From Candidatus Galligastranaerophilus gallistercoris (GTDB lineage Bacteria > Cyanobacteriota > Vampirovibrionia > Gastranaerophilales > Gastranaerophilaceae): a DNA stretch of 20,807 nt. The stretch's first letter is position 1; each line of letters opens with the position of its first letter. Where the stretch lies: NCBI GenBank assembly GCA_018710795.1, contig DVJH01000067.1:1-20807 (forward strand), in the 5' to 3' direction. Shown here piece by piece: positions 6,622 through 14,378 of this stretch. Under the pieces are notes generated by a model. It ran no database searches and was not told where the DNA came from. It saw only the letters and a list, made by a program, of their open reading frames with translations. Made by a program: the position numbers and the translations under genes.

Positions 6622-8130
6622 ATGAAAAAACGTGCGTATATCAGCGTATATGACAAAGAAAACATTGAATTTGCGGCAAAAAAACTCATTAATCTCGGAT
6701 ATGAAATTTTATCAACGGGAAACACTTATAATTATTTAAAAGAAAAAGGAATTGACGCCATAGAAAGTTCAACCGTAACCGGATTCAGAGAACTTTTATC
6801 GGGAAAGGTCAAATCGCTTCACCCCGAAATTTTTGCAGGGATTCTGGCCGATAAAGATGAAGCAAAGACGCTTAATTTCCCGCCCATATCTGTTGTTATA
6901 GTCAATTTATATCCTTTTGAAGAATATGCGCAGCAAAATGCGGAAACCCAAACTCTTATTAAAAATATAGACATAGGCGGAGTGGCGCTTTTAAGAGCGG
7001 GAGCAAAAAATTATCAAAACGTCGTAGTAATTACGGATAAAAAAGATTATGAAATTGATTTTGAAAACATAGATGATAAGACAAGAGAAAATCTTGCGCT
7101 CAAGGTTTTTCTTAAAACATCAAAATATGACGGTCTGATTTTTGAAGCGTTGTCAAAAAAATTTGCCGATGAAAACGAAGAAACACTTCCCGATTATTTA
7201 AATTATTCCTTAATTAAAAAACAGAATTTAAGATACGGTGAAAACCCCCATCAAAAAGCCGCCCTTTATGATTTCGGAGAAAAGCTTGTCGATTATGAGG
7301 TTCTCGGGGGAAAAGAGCTTTCATACAATAATATAGTAGACGTTACGGCTGCATTAAATATTGTATCGGAATTTTTTGATGTTAATGCGGCAGTAATTAT
7401 TAAACATACAAACCCGTCAGGTGTGGCGCTCGGCAAAACCTTGGAAGAAGCATGGGACAGAGCGCTTGATTGCGACCCGCTTTCAGCGTTCGGCGGCATT
7501 GTTGCATTTTCAAAAAAAGTTGATTTAAATATTGCGCAAAAACTTACAAAAATGTTTCTTGAAGTCGTTATTGCGCCGGATTTTGAAGAGGGCGCAATTG
7601 AGCAATTTAAAACTAAAAAGAATTTAAGAATAATAAAAATAAATACGCCTCTTGAAAAATACAAACAATTTACCGAAAAAGAAATAAAACTTACACCCTT
7701 CGGTGCGCTTGTACAGGATAAAGACATCAAAGAACTTGACGTTGAAACATTTAAAGTCGTAACAAAAGAAAAGCCTACGGCAGAAATGATTGAAGATATG
7801 GTTTTTGCACAAAAGATTGCAAAGCACCTGAAATCGAATGCCATCGTTATTGCAAAAGACTTAAAAACAATAGGCATATGCGGCGGTCAGACAAGCAGGG
7901 TAGGTGCCGTTGAGATTGCTTTAATGAGAGTAACGGACAGCGCCAAGGACGCAATTTTGGCTTCCGACGGATTTTTCCCCGCAACGGACAACATAACGGT
8001 TGCGGCACAACACAGAATAAAAGGAATAATTCAGCCTGGCGGAAGCATTAAAGATAAAGAAGTTATAGACCTTGCGGACAAATTAAACATCTGCATGATA
8101 ACAACCGGTATAAGACATTTTAAACACTAA
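6622..8130 (+). CDS. purH: Bifunctional AICAR formyltransferase / IMP cyclohydrolase
   Basis: Catalyses the last two steps of purine synthesis to IMP. The N-terminal IMP cyclohydrolase (MGS-like) domain covers about 1-145, with LSGKVKSLHPEIFAGIL (59-75) and KNIDIGG (114-120). The AICAR transformylase domain follows: LRYGENPHQKAALY (203-216), LSYNNIVDVTAAL (233-245), catalytic K261-H262 in KHTNPSG, and DPLSAFGGIVAF (285-296). At 502 aa it is slightly shorter than most homologues but complete. AAGGA lies about 9 nt before the ATG. The stop codon overlaps the next start as TAATG (8128-8132), so the downstream transporter is likely translationally coupled. Confidence 0.98.
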   Translation: MKKRAYISVYDKENIEFAAKKLINLGYEILSTGNTYNYLKEKGIDAIESSTVTGFRELLSGKVKSLHPEIFAGILADKDEAKTLNFPPISVVIVNLYPFEEYAQQNAETQTLIKNIDIGGVALLRAGAKNYQNVVVITDKKDYEIDFENIDDKTRENLALKVFLKTSKYDGLIFEALSKKFADENEETLPDYLNYSLIKKQNLRYGENPHQKAALYDFGEKLVDYEVLGGKELSYNNIVDVTAALNIVSEFFDVNAAVIIKHTNPSGVALGKTLEEAWDRALDCDPLSAFGGIVAFSKKVDLNIAQKLTKMFLEVVIAPDFEEGAIEQFKTKKNLRIIKINTPLEKYKQFTEKEIKLTPFGALVQDKDIKELDVETFKVVTKEKPTAEMIEDMVFAQKIAKHLKSNAIVIAKDLKTIGICGGQTSRVGAVEIALMRVTDSAKDAILASDGFFPATDNITVAAQHRIKGIIQPGGSIKDKEVIDLADKLNICMITTGIRHFKH

Positions 8131-9308
8131 TGACTAAATCAAACGCAAAAGCTGTTATAGGTTTATCAATGGGACATTTTACGGCGGATTTGTACGCATC
8201 GGCAATAGTGCCCCTATACCCTTTGATAACACAAAAATTGGGGATTACGCTTGCGGGAATAAGCCTGATAATTTCTCTCGGGCATCTGGTTTCATCCATG
8301 CTGCAGCCGTTGTTCGGCTTTATATCGGATAAAATAAAAAGAAGAGGATTTATGATAAACGGACTTATTATGGGTGCCGTATTTATCCCTTTAACCATTG
8401 TTGCGCCGAATTCGTTTTTATTGTGTCTGTTTTTAATGCTCGGTATGTGCGGAAATGCGCTTTTTCATCCGCAGGTTACAAGTCTTGTTAAGACATTTTG
8501 TTACAATAACCCCGACACCGCAAAATATATGGGGCTTTTTATGGGGCTTGGCACAATCGGCTATTCAATCGGTCCCGTTATATCATCAAACCTTGTTGAA
8601 AAATTCGGCGAAGGCGCAATGCTATACATTACCGTAATCGGGCTTTTATGCGCTCTGGTTTTATATTTTGAAGTCCCGAAAATTCCCCTTGAAGCGATTA
8701 ATAAGTCAAAAGACGGCTTTTTGGACGTAATGAAAGAAATACTTAAAAACAAAACCTGCATGAAACTTGTTTGGATTGCAATTGTTAAATCGGGAGTAAG
8801 CATAAGTTTCGGAACATATATACCGTTTATTTTAAAAGATGACGGGTTTAATCTTAATATAACGGGGATAATCGTTACATTGTTTTTTGCAATAAGCGGT
8901 TTATCCATGATAGCAAGCTCAAAGCTGGAAGAAAAAATCGGCGCCGTTAATTTAATAAGACTCTCATTTTTTACCATTTTGCCGCTTGTAATACTATTTA
9001 AATTTACATACGATATAATGCCCGTTTTAGGTATAATCGTCTTTTTGATTTCTGGATTTTTTATTTATTTATCGGTGTCGGTTACAATTGTTGCCGCACA
9101 AAAAATTATGCCGCACCATACAGGCGTAATATCAGGCGTTATGCAAGGTTTTTCGTGGGGAATAGGCGCATTGAGCCTTGCGCCTTTAGGCATTATCGGT
9201 GAAAAGTTCGGCGTAATATGGATTCTTTTTATTATGGCGGCTTTAGCGTTTTTAACGGGGGTTTTCGGATTGGACAAAGACACAAAAGCCGTATTAAACA
9301 AACGTTAA
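8130..9308 (+). CDS. MFS transporter, fosmidomycin-resistance (Fsr)-like
   Basis: A 392-residue polytopic membrane protein with about 12 hydrophobic segments. Early residues GHFTADLYASAIVPLYPLI (15-33), the loop-2/3 motif A variant GFISDKIKRR (63-72) and GNALFHPQ (108-115) resemble the Fsr group of major facilitator exporters. The substrate cannot be read from sequence; antibiotic efflux is only a family association. It shares one base with the purH stop (TAATG), making it the third gene of the surE operon. No GC-rich terminator hairpin is visible after its stop. Confidence 0.9.
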   Translation: MTKSNAKAVIGLSMGHFTADLYASAIVPLYPLITQKLGITLAGISLIISLGHLVSSMLQPLFGFISDKIKRRGFMINGLIMGAVFIPLTIVAPNSFLLCLFLMLGMCGNALFHPQVTSLVKTFCYNNPDTAKYMGLFMGLGTIGYSIGPVISSNLVEKFGEGAMLYITVIGLLCALVLYFEVPKIPLEAINKSKDGFLDVMKEILKNKTCMKLVWIAIVKSGVSISFGTYIPFILKDDGFNLNITGIIVTLFFAISGLSMIASSKLEEKIGAVNLIRLSFFTILPLVILFKFTYDIMPVLGIIVFLISGFFIYLSVSVTIVAAQKIMPHHTGVISGVMQGFSWGIGALSLAPLGIIGEKFGVIWILFIMAALAFLTGVFGLDKDTKAVLNKR

Positions 9309-9370
9309 ACCATAAATATTAAGAAATATTAACAAAGAGAAAATAAATAAGTCAATTTTTAAAGATAAAA

Positions 9371-9391
9371 ATACTTTATATAGATACAAGG
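9371..9391 (+). promoter_or_regulatory. Promoter-like motif ATACTTTATATA-N5-AAGG
   Basis: ATACTTTATATA (9371-9382), five bases, then AAGG (9388-9391) lies 35 nt before the ATG of the 101-aa gene. The same arrangement occurs upstream of the acidic protein gene (14362-14382). It includes TATATA as a possible -10, but no -35 resembling TTGACA is placed correctly. This may be a shared regulatory site or a promoter of another class. Confidence 0.35.
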
Positions 9392-9425
9392 AACGGGATA
9401 AAAATTATAGGGAGTCCAAGAGGAT

Positions 9426-9731
9426 ATGACTATAGGAGCAAAAGACAGAATTGACGTTTTACTGGTCAAAAAATATGCAACTATGAAAGTTGATAATCCG
9501 ACGATTCAATCATCTATGATAAACCCCGATAAGATGTATGAAGCAATGAATGATTATGCCCAAATGCATCTTGCAATGATTAATATGCAGCAAACATTGA
9601 AAGATACCTGCATTAAAGCAATTGCACAAAACATCCATTACAGAAAATCAAGAAACTTGAAGAAAAAAGCGCAGGGTCCGAAACCCTCCGAAGTTAAAAA
9701 CCTTCAGGAAAAGCTGATGGGTGCGGGGTAG
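9426..9731 (+). CDS. Small hypothetical helical protein
   Basis: A 101-residue protein, not recognised. Residues 28-68 are rich in Met, Gln and Ala (MINPDKMYEAMNDYAQMHLA and MINMQQTLKD), predicting an amphipathic helix. The C-terminal third is strongly basic (HYRKSRNLKKKAQGPKPSEV). There is no signal peptide or membrane segment. AAGAGGA touches the ATG too closely, and GGGAG (9410-9414) is 11 nt away, so ribosome binding may use either. It has its own upstream region of 117 nt after the MFS gene, and its 3' end carries the probable maf promoter. A basic tail could suit nucleic-acid or membrane contact; this is a guess. Confidence 0.75.
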   Translation: MTIGAKDRIDVLLVKKYATMKVDNPTIQSSMINPDKMYEAMNDYAQMHLAMINMQQTLKDTCIKAIAQNIHYRKSRNLKKKAQGPKPSEVKNLQEKLMGAG

Positions 9732-9734
9732 AAT

Positions 9735-9763
9735 TTGAAAAATCGGAAAATTTAGGCTAATAT
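9735..9763 (+). promoter_or_regulatory. Candidate maf promoter giving a leaderless mRNA
   Basis: -35 TTGAAA (9735-9740), 17-nt spacer, -10 TAATAT (9758-9763). The expected start, about 7 nt after the -10, falls on or next to the A of the maf ATG (9770). No Shine-Dalgarno is properly placed ahead of maf, consistent with leaderless translation. Confidence 0.45.
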
Positions 9764-9769
9764 ATTCAA

Positions 9770-10366
9770 ATGGATATAATTTTAGCTTCAAATTCACCCA
9801 GAAGAAAAGAAATTTTAAAAAACGCAAACATAAATTTTAAAATAATATCATCAGATTGTAAGGAAGAATATTCGAAAATCTATGACGAACAAATCGTAAA
9901 AAAGAACTCTCTCTTAAAAGTATCGGCAGCAAAAGAAGGAGCGGTTAATCCTTCAATTATAATAGGCGCTGATACGGTTGTAATCCTCGATAGTGTGTGT
10001 TTGGTTAAGCCTCATAATATATATGAGGCCTTTTTTATGTTAAAAAAACTTTCAAATAAAACCCATTTTGTAGTAACCGCACACAGTGTTTTAAGAACAG
10101 ACACAAATAAGATCTTAACAAAAATTTCAAAGTCTTATGTAACCTTTAGAAGGCTCGGGATATTTGAAATTATTAAATATATAAATGATTTTAACCCGCT
10201 TGATAAAGCGGGAAGTTACGGAATACAGGATTTTATACGCCCGGATGAAATAAATAACATAAAAAAAGAAAGCTTTATTTCAAAAATAGAAGGCAGTTAT
10301 TACAACGTAATGGGGCTGGATGTTGACCTTGTTTTAAGTATGATAGATGAATTAACCAATAATTAA
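9770..10366 (+). CDS. maf: Maf-family nucleotide pyrophosphatase
   Basis: House-cleaning pyrophosphatase that hydrolyses non-canonical or modified nucleoside triphosphates, historically tied to septum formation. The N-terminal SxxR-type motif ASNSPRRKEIL (6-16) contacts the phosphates; GADTVV (67-72) contains the catalytic-site D68; DKAGSYGIQ (145-153) and EGSYYNVMGL (174-183) complete the active-site blocks. Between the last two sits a longer than usual loop (about 154-173). Whether it is the dTTP/UTP or m7GTP subtype I cannot say. At 198 aa it is normal length. No good ribosome site precedes the ATG. It lies alone, with corA starting from its own promoter 62 nt later. Confidence 0.95.
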   Translation: MDIILASNSPRRKEILKNANINFKIISSDCKEEYSKIYDEQIVKKNSLLKVSAAKEGAVNPSIIIGADTVVILDSVCLVKPHNIYEAFFMLKKLSNKTHFVVTAHSVLRTDTNKILTKISKSYVTFRRLGIFEIIKYINDFNPLDKAGSYGIQDFIRPDEINNIKKESFISKIEGSYYNVMGLDVDLVLSMIDELTNN

Positions 10367-10367
10367 A

Positions 10368-10396
10368 TTGCTATTTTTTATTTATATGGTTAAAAT
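10368..10396 (+). promoter_or_regulatory. corA promoter
   Basis: -35 TTGCTA (10368-10373), exactly 17 nt, -10 TAAAAT (10391-10396), beginning 2 nt after the maf stop. The predicted start near 10403 leaves about 25 nt to the corA GTG, including AAGGGG (10414-10419). Confidence 0.65.
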
Positions 10397-10427
10397 TGGA
10401 TATAAGAGTTAACAAGGGGATAAAAGA

Positions 10428-11384
10428 GTGATTGAAATTTTAAAAACCCAGGATGATAAATCACTTAAAGAATTAACTCTGAATGAAGCCGAATCGGGCT
10501 CCTGGTTTAACCTCATTAATCCTACTTTTGAAGAAATACAGAAAGTGTCAATTATTCTTGATCTTGAAGAAGATTTTATAAGAAATTCTCTTGACGCCGA
10601 CGAATTATCGCGTATTGAATACGAAGACGGCAACCTTCTTGTCATTATAAACGTTCCCATACTGGACGATGAAAGAAACTTTGACACTCTGCCGCTCGGG
10701 CTTATATTTACGCATGAGGGGATAATCACCGTCTGCGCCAAGGACAATAAAATCATAAATTCATTCAACAGCGAAACTTCAAAGTTTTTTGATACCAGAG
10801 ATAAAACGAAGTTTATGTTGAATATATTGTTCAGAACCGCAAAATATTATTTGAGATATTTAAAAATAATAAACAAACAAACTGAAGAAATAGAAGATTC
10901 ATTAAGAAAAACTACAAACAATAAAGCGCTTTTTAAACTGATTGAAGCGCAGAAATCTCTTGTATATTTTACAACGGCGCTTAAAGATAACAGAGTTGTT
11001 CTTGAAAAAATTTTAAAATCGGTTAACGCACAAAGTTTAATCGGAATTATAAAATTCAGCGAAGATGATGTTGATATGCTTGAAGATGTTATTATTGAAA
11101 CCAGACAGGCGGAAGAAATGGTTGAAATGCACAGGACCATTTTAGAGAGCATGATGGACGGGTTTGCATCCATTATAAATAATAACGTCAATCAGGTAAT
11201 GAAGTTTTTGGCGGCAATAACGATTATTTTATCAATCCCGACAATGCTTGGCAGCTTTTGGGGAATGAACGTGCCAATTCCTTTTTCAAACGAGCCGATG
11301 GGCTTTATTTACGTTATTGTTATTTCAATAATAAGCGCCCTTGCAGCCACCATATTTTTATTCAGCAAAAAAGGCATGTATTAA
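10428..11384 (+). CDS. corA: CorA-family magnesium/divalent cation transporter
   Basis: Pentameric inner-membrane channel for Mg2+ (some homologues carry Co2+, Ni2+ or Zn2+). The N-terminal alpha/beta cytoplasmic domain spans about 1-130; long stalk helices follow to about 255. TM1 (about 258-278) ends in the signature GMN (279-281) within SFWGMNVPIPF; TM2 is about 292-312 with a basic C-terminal end. At 318 aa it is typical. The start is GTG, supported by AAGGGG 8 nt ahead. It is monocistronic from its own promoter and is followed within 3 nt by the repeat element at 11388. Confidence 0.95.
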   Translation: MIEILKTQDDKSLKELTLNEAESGSWFNLINPTFEEIQKVSIILDLEEDFIRNSLDADELSRIEYEDGNLLVIINVPILDDERNFDTLPLGLIFTHEGIITVCAKDNKIINSFNSETSKFFDTRDKTKFMLNILFRTAKYYLRYLKIINKQTEEIEDSLRKTTNNKALFKLIEAQKSLVYFTTALKDNRVVLEKILKSVNAQSLIGIIKFSEDDVDMLEDVIIETRQAEEMVEMHRTILESMMDGFASIINNNVNQVMKFLAAITIILSIPTMLGSFWGMNVPIPFSNEPMGFIYVIVISIISALAATIFLFSKKGMY

Positions 11385-11387
11385 TGC

Positions 11388-11425
11388 CAAGCCCGTCGGG
11401 CTAAGATTTGAACTACGCTTCGTTT
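11388..11425. repeat. 38-bp direct repeat, left copy
   Basis: Identical over 38 bases to 11585-11622. It contains the small palindrome AGCCCG-T-CGGGCT (11390-11402) followed by GATTTGAAC (11405-11413). The right part equals the codons that end secA in the other copy, read on the minus strand. It begins 3 nt after the corA stop. Confidence 0.95.
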
Positions 11426-11599
11426 TGCGCCTGTCAAATTTTGTGCCAAAATTTGTACACGTGTACAAAAAACGCATAAATTTGTTTTTGTACACGTAAC
11501 GGCGGGATAGAACGGTTACGGGCAGCAGGCTTTGTTCAACACAAACCCTTTGCCCTTACACACTTTTTGCTCGCTTGTTCAAATCAAGCCCGTCGGGCT
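11390..11599. mobile_element. MITE/REP-like structured element with inverted ends
   Basis: A non-coding segment of about 210 bp. The left end (11390-11413) and the right end (11577-11599) are near-perfect inverted repeats of about 23 bp, each made of a GC-rich mini-palindrome plus GATTTGAAC/GTTCAAATC. Inside are further inverted repeats: CAAATTTTG/CAAAATTTG (11435-11455), an 18-bp palindrome (11452-11469), 13-bp arms (11459-11471 / 11485-11497), CGTAAC/GTTACG (11495-11520) and a mismatched stem (11520-11555). There is no ORF of note. It could be a miniature transposable element, a REP/BIME-type repeat or a structured RNA; the sequence alone does not decide. No clear target-site duplication is seen. 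Confidence 0.55.
11452..11497. repeat. GTACAC palindrome cluster
   Basis: TTTGTACAC|GTGTACAAA (11452-11469) is a perfect 18-bp palindrome. ACGTGTACAAAAA (11459-11471) also pairs perfectly with TTTTTGTACACGT (11485-11497) across a 13-nt loop. The same TTTGTACACGT unit is therefore present three times (two direct, one inverted), allowing alternative hairpins. It lies within the element between corA and secA. Confidence 0.9.
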
Positions 11600-11610
11600 A
11601 AGATTTGAAC
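11577..11610 (-). repeat. Large hairpin at the secA stop codon
   Basis: GTTCAAATC (11577-11585) and GCCCG (11588-11592) pair with CGGGC (11594-11598) and GATTTGAAC (11602-11610), with a small internal loop. It directly abuts the secA stop codon (11610-11612, TAG). No T-run follows on either strand, so a classical intrinsic terminator is not clear, though it could still end or stabilise the secA transcript. Confidence 0.8.
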
Positions 11611-11622
11611 TACGCTTCGTTT
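11585..11622. repeat. 38-bp direct repeat, right copy
   Basis: Identical to 11388-11425, with the copies 197 bp apart. Its right 13 bases encode, on the minus strand, the final residues and TAG stop of secA (VNEA-stop). The bases outside the two copies differ on both sides, so this is not a simple long tandem duplication of the secA end. Confidence 0.95.
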
Positions 11623-14222
11623 ACAAACTGAATGCCGAATTTAACACGGAAGATGTGTTTTACCGTTTCGGATTGAACATCCACCATCATTGCATTATAG
11701 TATTCAAAAGCTTTCTTTTTATATTCCAAAAGCGGATCTTTTTGCCCGTATGCAACAAGTCCGATACTGTCTTTTAAATCATCAATATTATTCAAATGGT
11801 CAATCCATTTTTGATCGACAACTCTTAATAATATATCCCGTTCGATATGCCTCAGCATATTATTATCGGAAAATGCTTCCTGCATTTCTTCGGGGTTGCC
11901 GTATTTTTGCATTACTTCATTAAACGAATCGATTGTTGTTTTTTCATGGTTTTTATATGCACCTGTGGCTTCTTTTTTAAGCATATCAAGCATATCTTGG
12001 TATCTGTATTTTTTAATCATATCAATATCGATTTTTGATGAAAGCTGCGGAAATACGGTGTGAATTTCCGTTACCAAGAGCTTAATATCATCATCCACAT
12101 ATTCAGCCGGCGACATATCTTTTGAAACGTACTGATTAAGAAGCCTTTCGCATTCTTTTTCAATCATATAAAGAATATCTTCATAAACCGATGTGGATGC
12201 CAGAACCCTTTTTCTCTGGGTATAGAATTTTTCTCTTTGAATGTTTATAACATCATCATATTCAAGAACGGATTTTCTTATATCAAAGTTTCTTGTTTCT
12301 ACTTTCTTTTGAGCGGATTCAATTTGTCTTGTAATGATTTTTGATTCAATCGGAACATCATCCGCCATAAAGTTTGCAATAATATTTCCGCCGAATATTC
12401 TCATTAAATCATCTTCCAAAGAAAGATAAAATCTGGTGGACCCGGGGTCTCCCTGTCTTGCCGCACGGCCTCTTAACTGATTATCAATACGTCTTGATTC
12501 ATGGCGCTCGGTTCCTATAACATGGAGTCCGCCCAATTTAACAACCTCATCATGTTCTTTTTCGGTTATTTTTCTTGCTTCTTCAAGCGCCTTTATTTTT
12601 GCGGTTTCGTAATCGGGGTGATCCTGAGTGATACCCATTGAATCGAGTTTTTCTTTTGCAAGATATTCGTGGTTTCCGCCAAGCAATATATCGGTGCCTC
12701 TGCCTGCCATATTGGTTGCAATCGTAACGCTGCCCAAACGCCCAGCCTGAGCAATTATAAAAGCTTCTTTTTCATGGTGTTTTGCGTTCAGTACATTATG
12801 TTTAATTCCCTTTTTCTTTAATAATGAAGACAAAATTTCCGATTTTTCGATACTTATGGTGCCTGCAAGAACGGGACGCCCCATTTTTGAAAATTCTTCG
12901 ATTTCTTTTACGACATTTTCAAATTTTGCCCTCTGGGATTTATAGATGATATCAGGCATGTTAATTCTGATATCGGGTTTATTTGTGGGAATTGCCGTAA
13001 CTTCAAGATTATAGATTTTTCCGAATTCAGCTTCTTCGGTCATCGCAGTGCCTGTCATACCCGATAATTTGGGATAAAGTCTGAATAAATTTTGAAAAGT
13101 AATGCTTGCAAGGGTTTGAGATTCATCTTGAATTTTAACGCCTTCTTTTGCCTCAATTGATTGATGAAGCCCCTCGGACCATCTTCTGCCCTGCATAAGA
13201 CGACCGGTGAATTCATCCACGATAACAACTTCACCGTCTTTTACGACATAATCCGTATCTTTAATAAAAAGCTCTTTTGCTCTCAGAGCTTGAAGAAGAT
13301 AGTGTGCATACTGATTTTTTATGTCATATAAATCATCAACCCCGAGCAATTCCTGTGCTTTATCTATACCGTCTTCGGTAAAAATGATATTTTTTGCCTT
13401 TTCATCAACTTCATAGTGAACATTTTTTTCTAATTGCGGCGCAATTTTTGACATTAAAACATAAGTTTCCGCCGACTGTTCAAGACGTCCCGATATAATA
13501 AGAGGGGTTCTTGCTTCGTCTATTAAAATACTGTCAACTTCATCTATTATTGCATAGTTATACGGTCTTTGGACAAGCGCATCAAGGCTTGTTGCCATAT
13601 TGTCCCTCAAATAATCAAAACCGAATTCATTATTGGTGCCGTATGTTATATCGCAGGAATATGCATCTTTTTTGGCTTCATAATCATAGCCGTTTGCGGA
13701 AGACAAAACAACGCCGACCGTTAAACCCAAAAATTCATAAATCTGCCCCATCCAATCACGGTCCCTTTTTGCAAGATAATCGTTCACCGTAATTATATGA
13801 ACGCCTTTTCCCGTTAAAGCATTCAAATATGCAGGCAATGTAGCAACAAGGGTTTTGCCTTCACCGGTTCTCATTTCGGCAATATGCCCCTCGTGAAGGA
13901 AAATACCGCCGATTAACTGAACATCAAAATGACGCATGTTTAAAACTCTTTTGCCCGCTTCTCTAACGGTTGCAAAGGCTTCGGGAAGAATTTTATCCAG
14001 TGCCGCTTTTTCAAGCGCCAAATCGGTTTTAAAATCGGAAGATGTTTCTCTTTTGGCAAGTATTTCTTTAAATTCAACCGTTTTATGTTTTAATTGTTCA
14101 TCCGTTAATGCCGCAAACTCCGGTTCAAGATGATTAATATGGTCAATTATGGGCATAATCTTCTTTATTTTTCTGTCGTTCGGGTCTTTAAATATTTTCA
14201 GCAATACATCAACTACGCCCAT
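11610..14222 (-). CDS. secA: Preprotein translocase ATPase SecA
   Basis: Motor ATPase that pushes unfolded preproteins through SecYEG. NBD1 has Walker A RTGEGKT (118-124) and Walker B IIDEVDS (225-231) followed by ILIDEARTPLIISG; the preprotein cross-linking domain comes next; NBD2 contains the arginine-rich block GTERHESRRIDNQLRGRAARQGDPGSTRFYLSLEDDLM. The scaffold and wing domains follow, ending EYKKKAFEYYNAM and a short tail. At 870 aa it lacks the flexible linker and the Cys-rich zinc tail found in many SecAs. The last residues and TAG stop lie in a repeated sequence. GAGGAG is about 10 nt ahead of the ATG. It is transcribed alone from the promoter at 14253-14280. Confidence 0.98.
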   Translation of the reverse strand: MGVVDVLLKIFKDPNDRKIKKIMPIIDHINHLEPEFAALTDEQLKHKTVEFKEILAKRETSSDFKTDLALEKAALDKILPEAFATVREAGKRVLNMRHFDVQLIGGIFLHEGHIAEMRTGEGKTLVATLPAYLNALTGKGVHIITVNDYLAKRDRDWMGQIYEFLGLTVGVVLSSANGYDYEAKKDAYSCDITYGTNNEFGFDYLRDNMATSLDALVQRPYNYAIIDEVDSILIDEARTPLIISGRLEQSAETYVLMSKIAPQLEKNVHYEVDEKAKNIIFTEDGIDKAQELLGVDDLYDIKNQYAHYLLQALRAKELFIKDTDYVVKDGEVVIVDEFTGRLMQGRRWSEGLHQSIEAKEGVKIQDESQTLASITFQNLFRLYPKLSGMTGTAMTEEAEFGKIYNLEVTAIPTNKPDIRINMPDIIYKSQRAKFENVVKEIEEFSKMGRPVLAGTISIEKSEILSSLLKKKGIKHNVLNAKHHEKEAFIIAQAGRLGSVTIATNMAGRGTDILLGGNHEYLAKEKLDSMGITQDHPDYETAKIKALEEARKITEKEHDEVVKLGGLHVIGTERHESRRIDNQLRGRAARQGDPGSTRFYLSLEDDLMRIFGGNIIANFMADDVPIESKIITRQIESAQKKVETRNFDIRKSVLEYDDVINIQREKFYTQRKRVLASTSVYEDILYMIEKECERLLNQYVSKDMSPAEYVDDDIKLLVTEIHTVFPQLSSKIDIDMIKKYRYQDMLDMLKKEATGAYKNHEKTTIDSFNEVMQKYGNPEEMQEAFSDNNMLRHIERDILLRVVDQKWIDHLNNIDDLKDSIGLVAYGQKDPLLEYKKKAFEYYNAMMVDVQSETVKHIFRVKFGIQFVNEA

Positions 14223-14252
14223 TTTTTATAATCTCCTCAAATCTTTTATTCA

Positions 14253-14280
14253 ATAATAGCATAAACAACAAAAAGTCAAA
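14253..14280 (-). promoter_or_regulatory. secA promoter
   Basis: Minus-strand -35 TTGACT (14274-14279; or TTTGAC at 14275-14280), then a short spacer of 15-16 nt, and -10 TATTAT (14253-14258) preceded by TGC, an extended -10. The ribosome site and ATG follow at 14222. The same short-spacer, TGC-extended layout is seen at 16019-16045. Confidence 0.65.
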
Positions 14281-14308
14281 GTACCTTAATTATTGAGTTT
14301 CGGCAAAC

Positions 14309-14378
14309 ATTGTAAACAATTGTAACAAAAAATTCAAATATTGAATTTCAATATAACGTATATACTTTATATATACGT
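14309..14378. promoter_or_regulatory. Stacked inverted repeats upstream of the acidic protein gene
   Basis: Three inverted repeats follow each other: ATTGT-AA-ACAAT (14309-14320), ATATTGAA-T-TTCAATAT (14338-14354), and ACGTATATA-CTTTA-TATATACGT (14356-14378). The last covers the likely promoter core (TATACT or TATATA) and the ATACTTTATATA motif shared with 9371. ATTGTAA also recurs directly at 14309 and 14319. This looks like an operator region, but AT-rich DNA makes short palindromes common; the 9-bp arms are the strongest. No regulator gene is adjacent. Confidence 0.5.

Noticed and set aside
7293..7877. 194-codon minus-strand frame inside purH
   Set aside because: Antisense shadow of a fully conserved gene, with low-complexity Ser/Phe-rich translation.
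9309..9425. Terminator after the MFS gene from the AATATT repeats (about 9316-9331)
   Set aside because: The stem would be A-T only and lacks a T-run; not credible as an intrinsic terminator.
11388..11622. CRISPR array or integron attC site
   Set aside because: Only two direct repeats with a 159-nt interval and internal palindromes; no repeat-spacer regularity, no cas genes and no integrase.
11532..11777. Plus-strand frame running from the repeat element into secA antisense
   Set aside because: Most of it is antisense to conserved SecA codons and there is no ribosome site; the intergenic part is better explained by inverted repeats.
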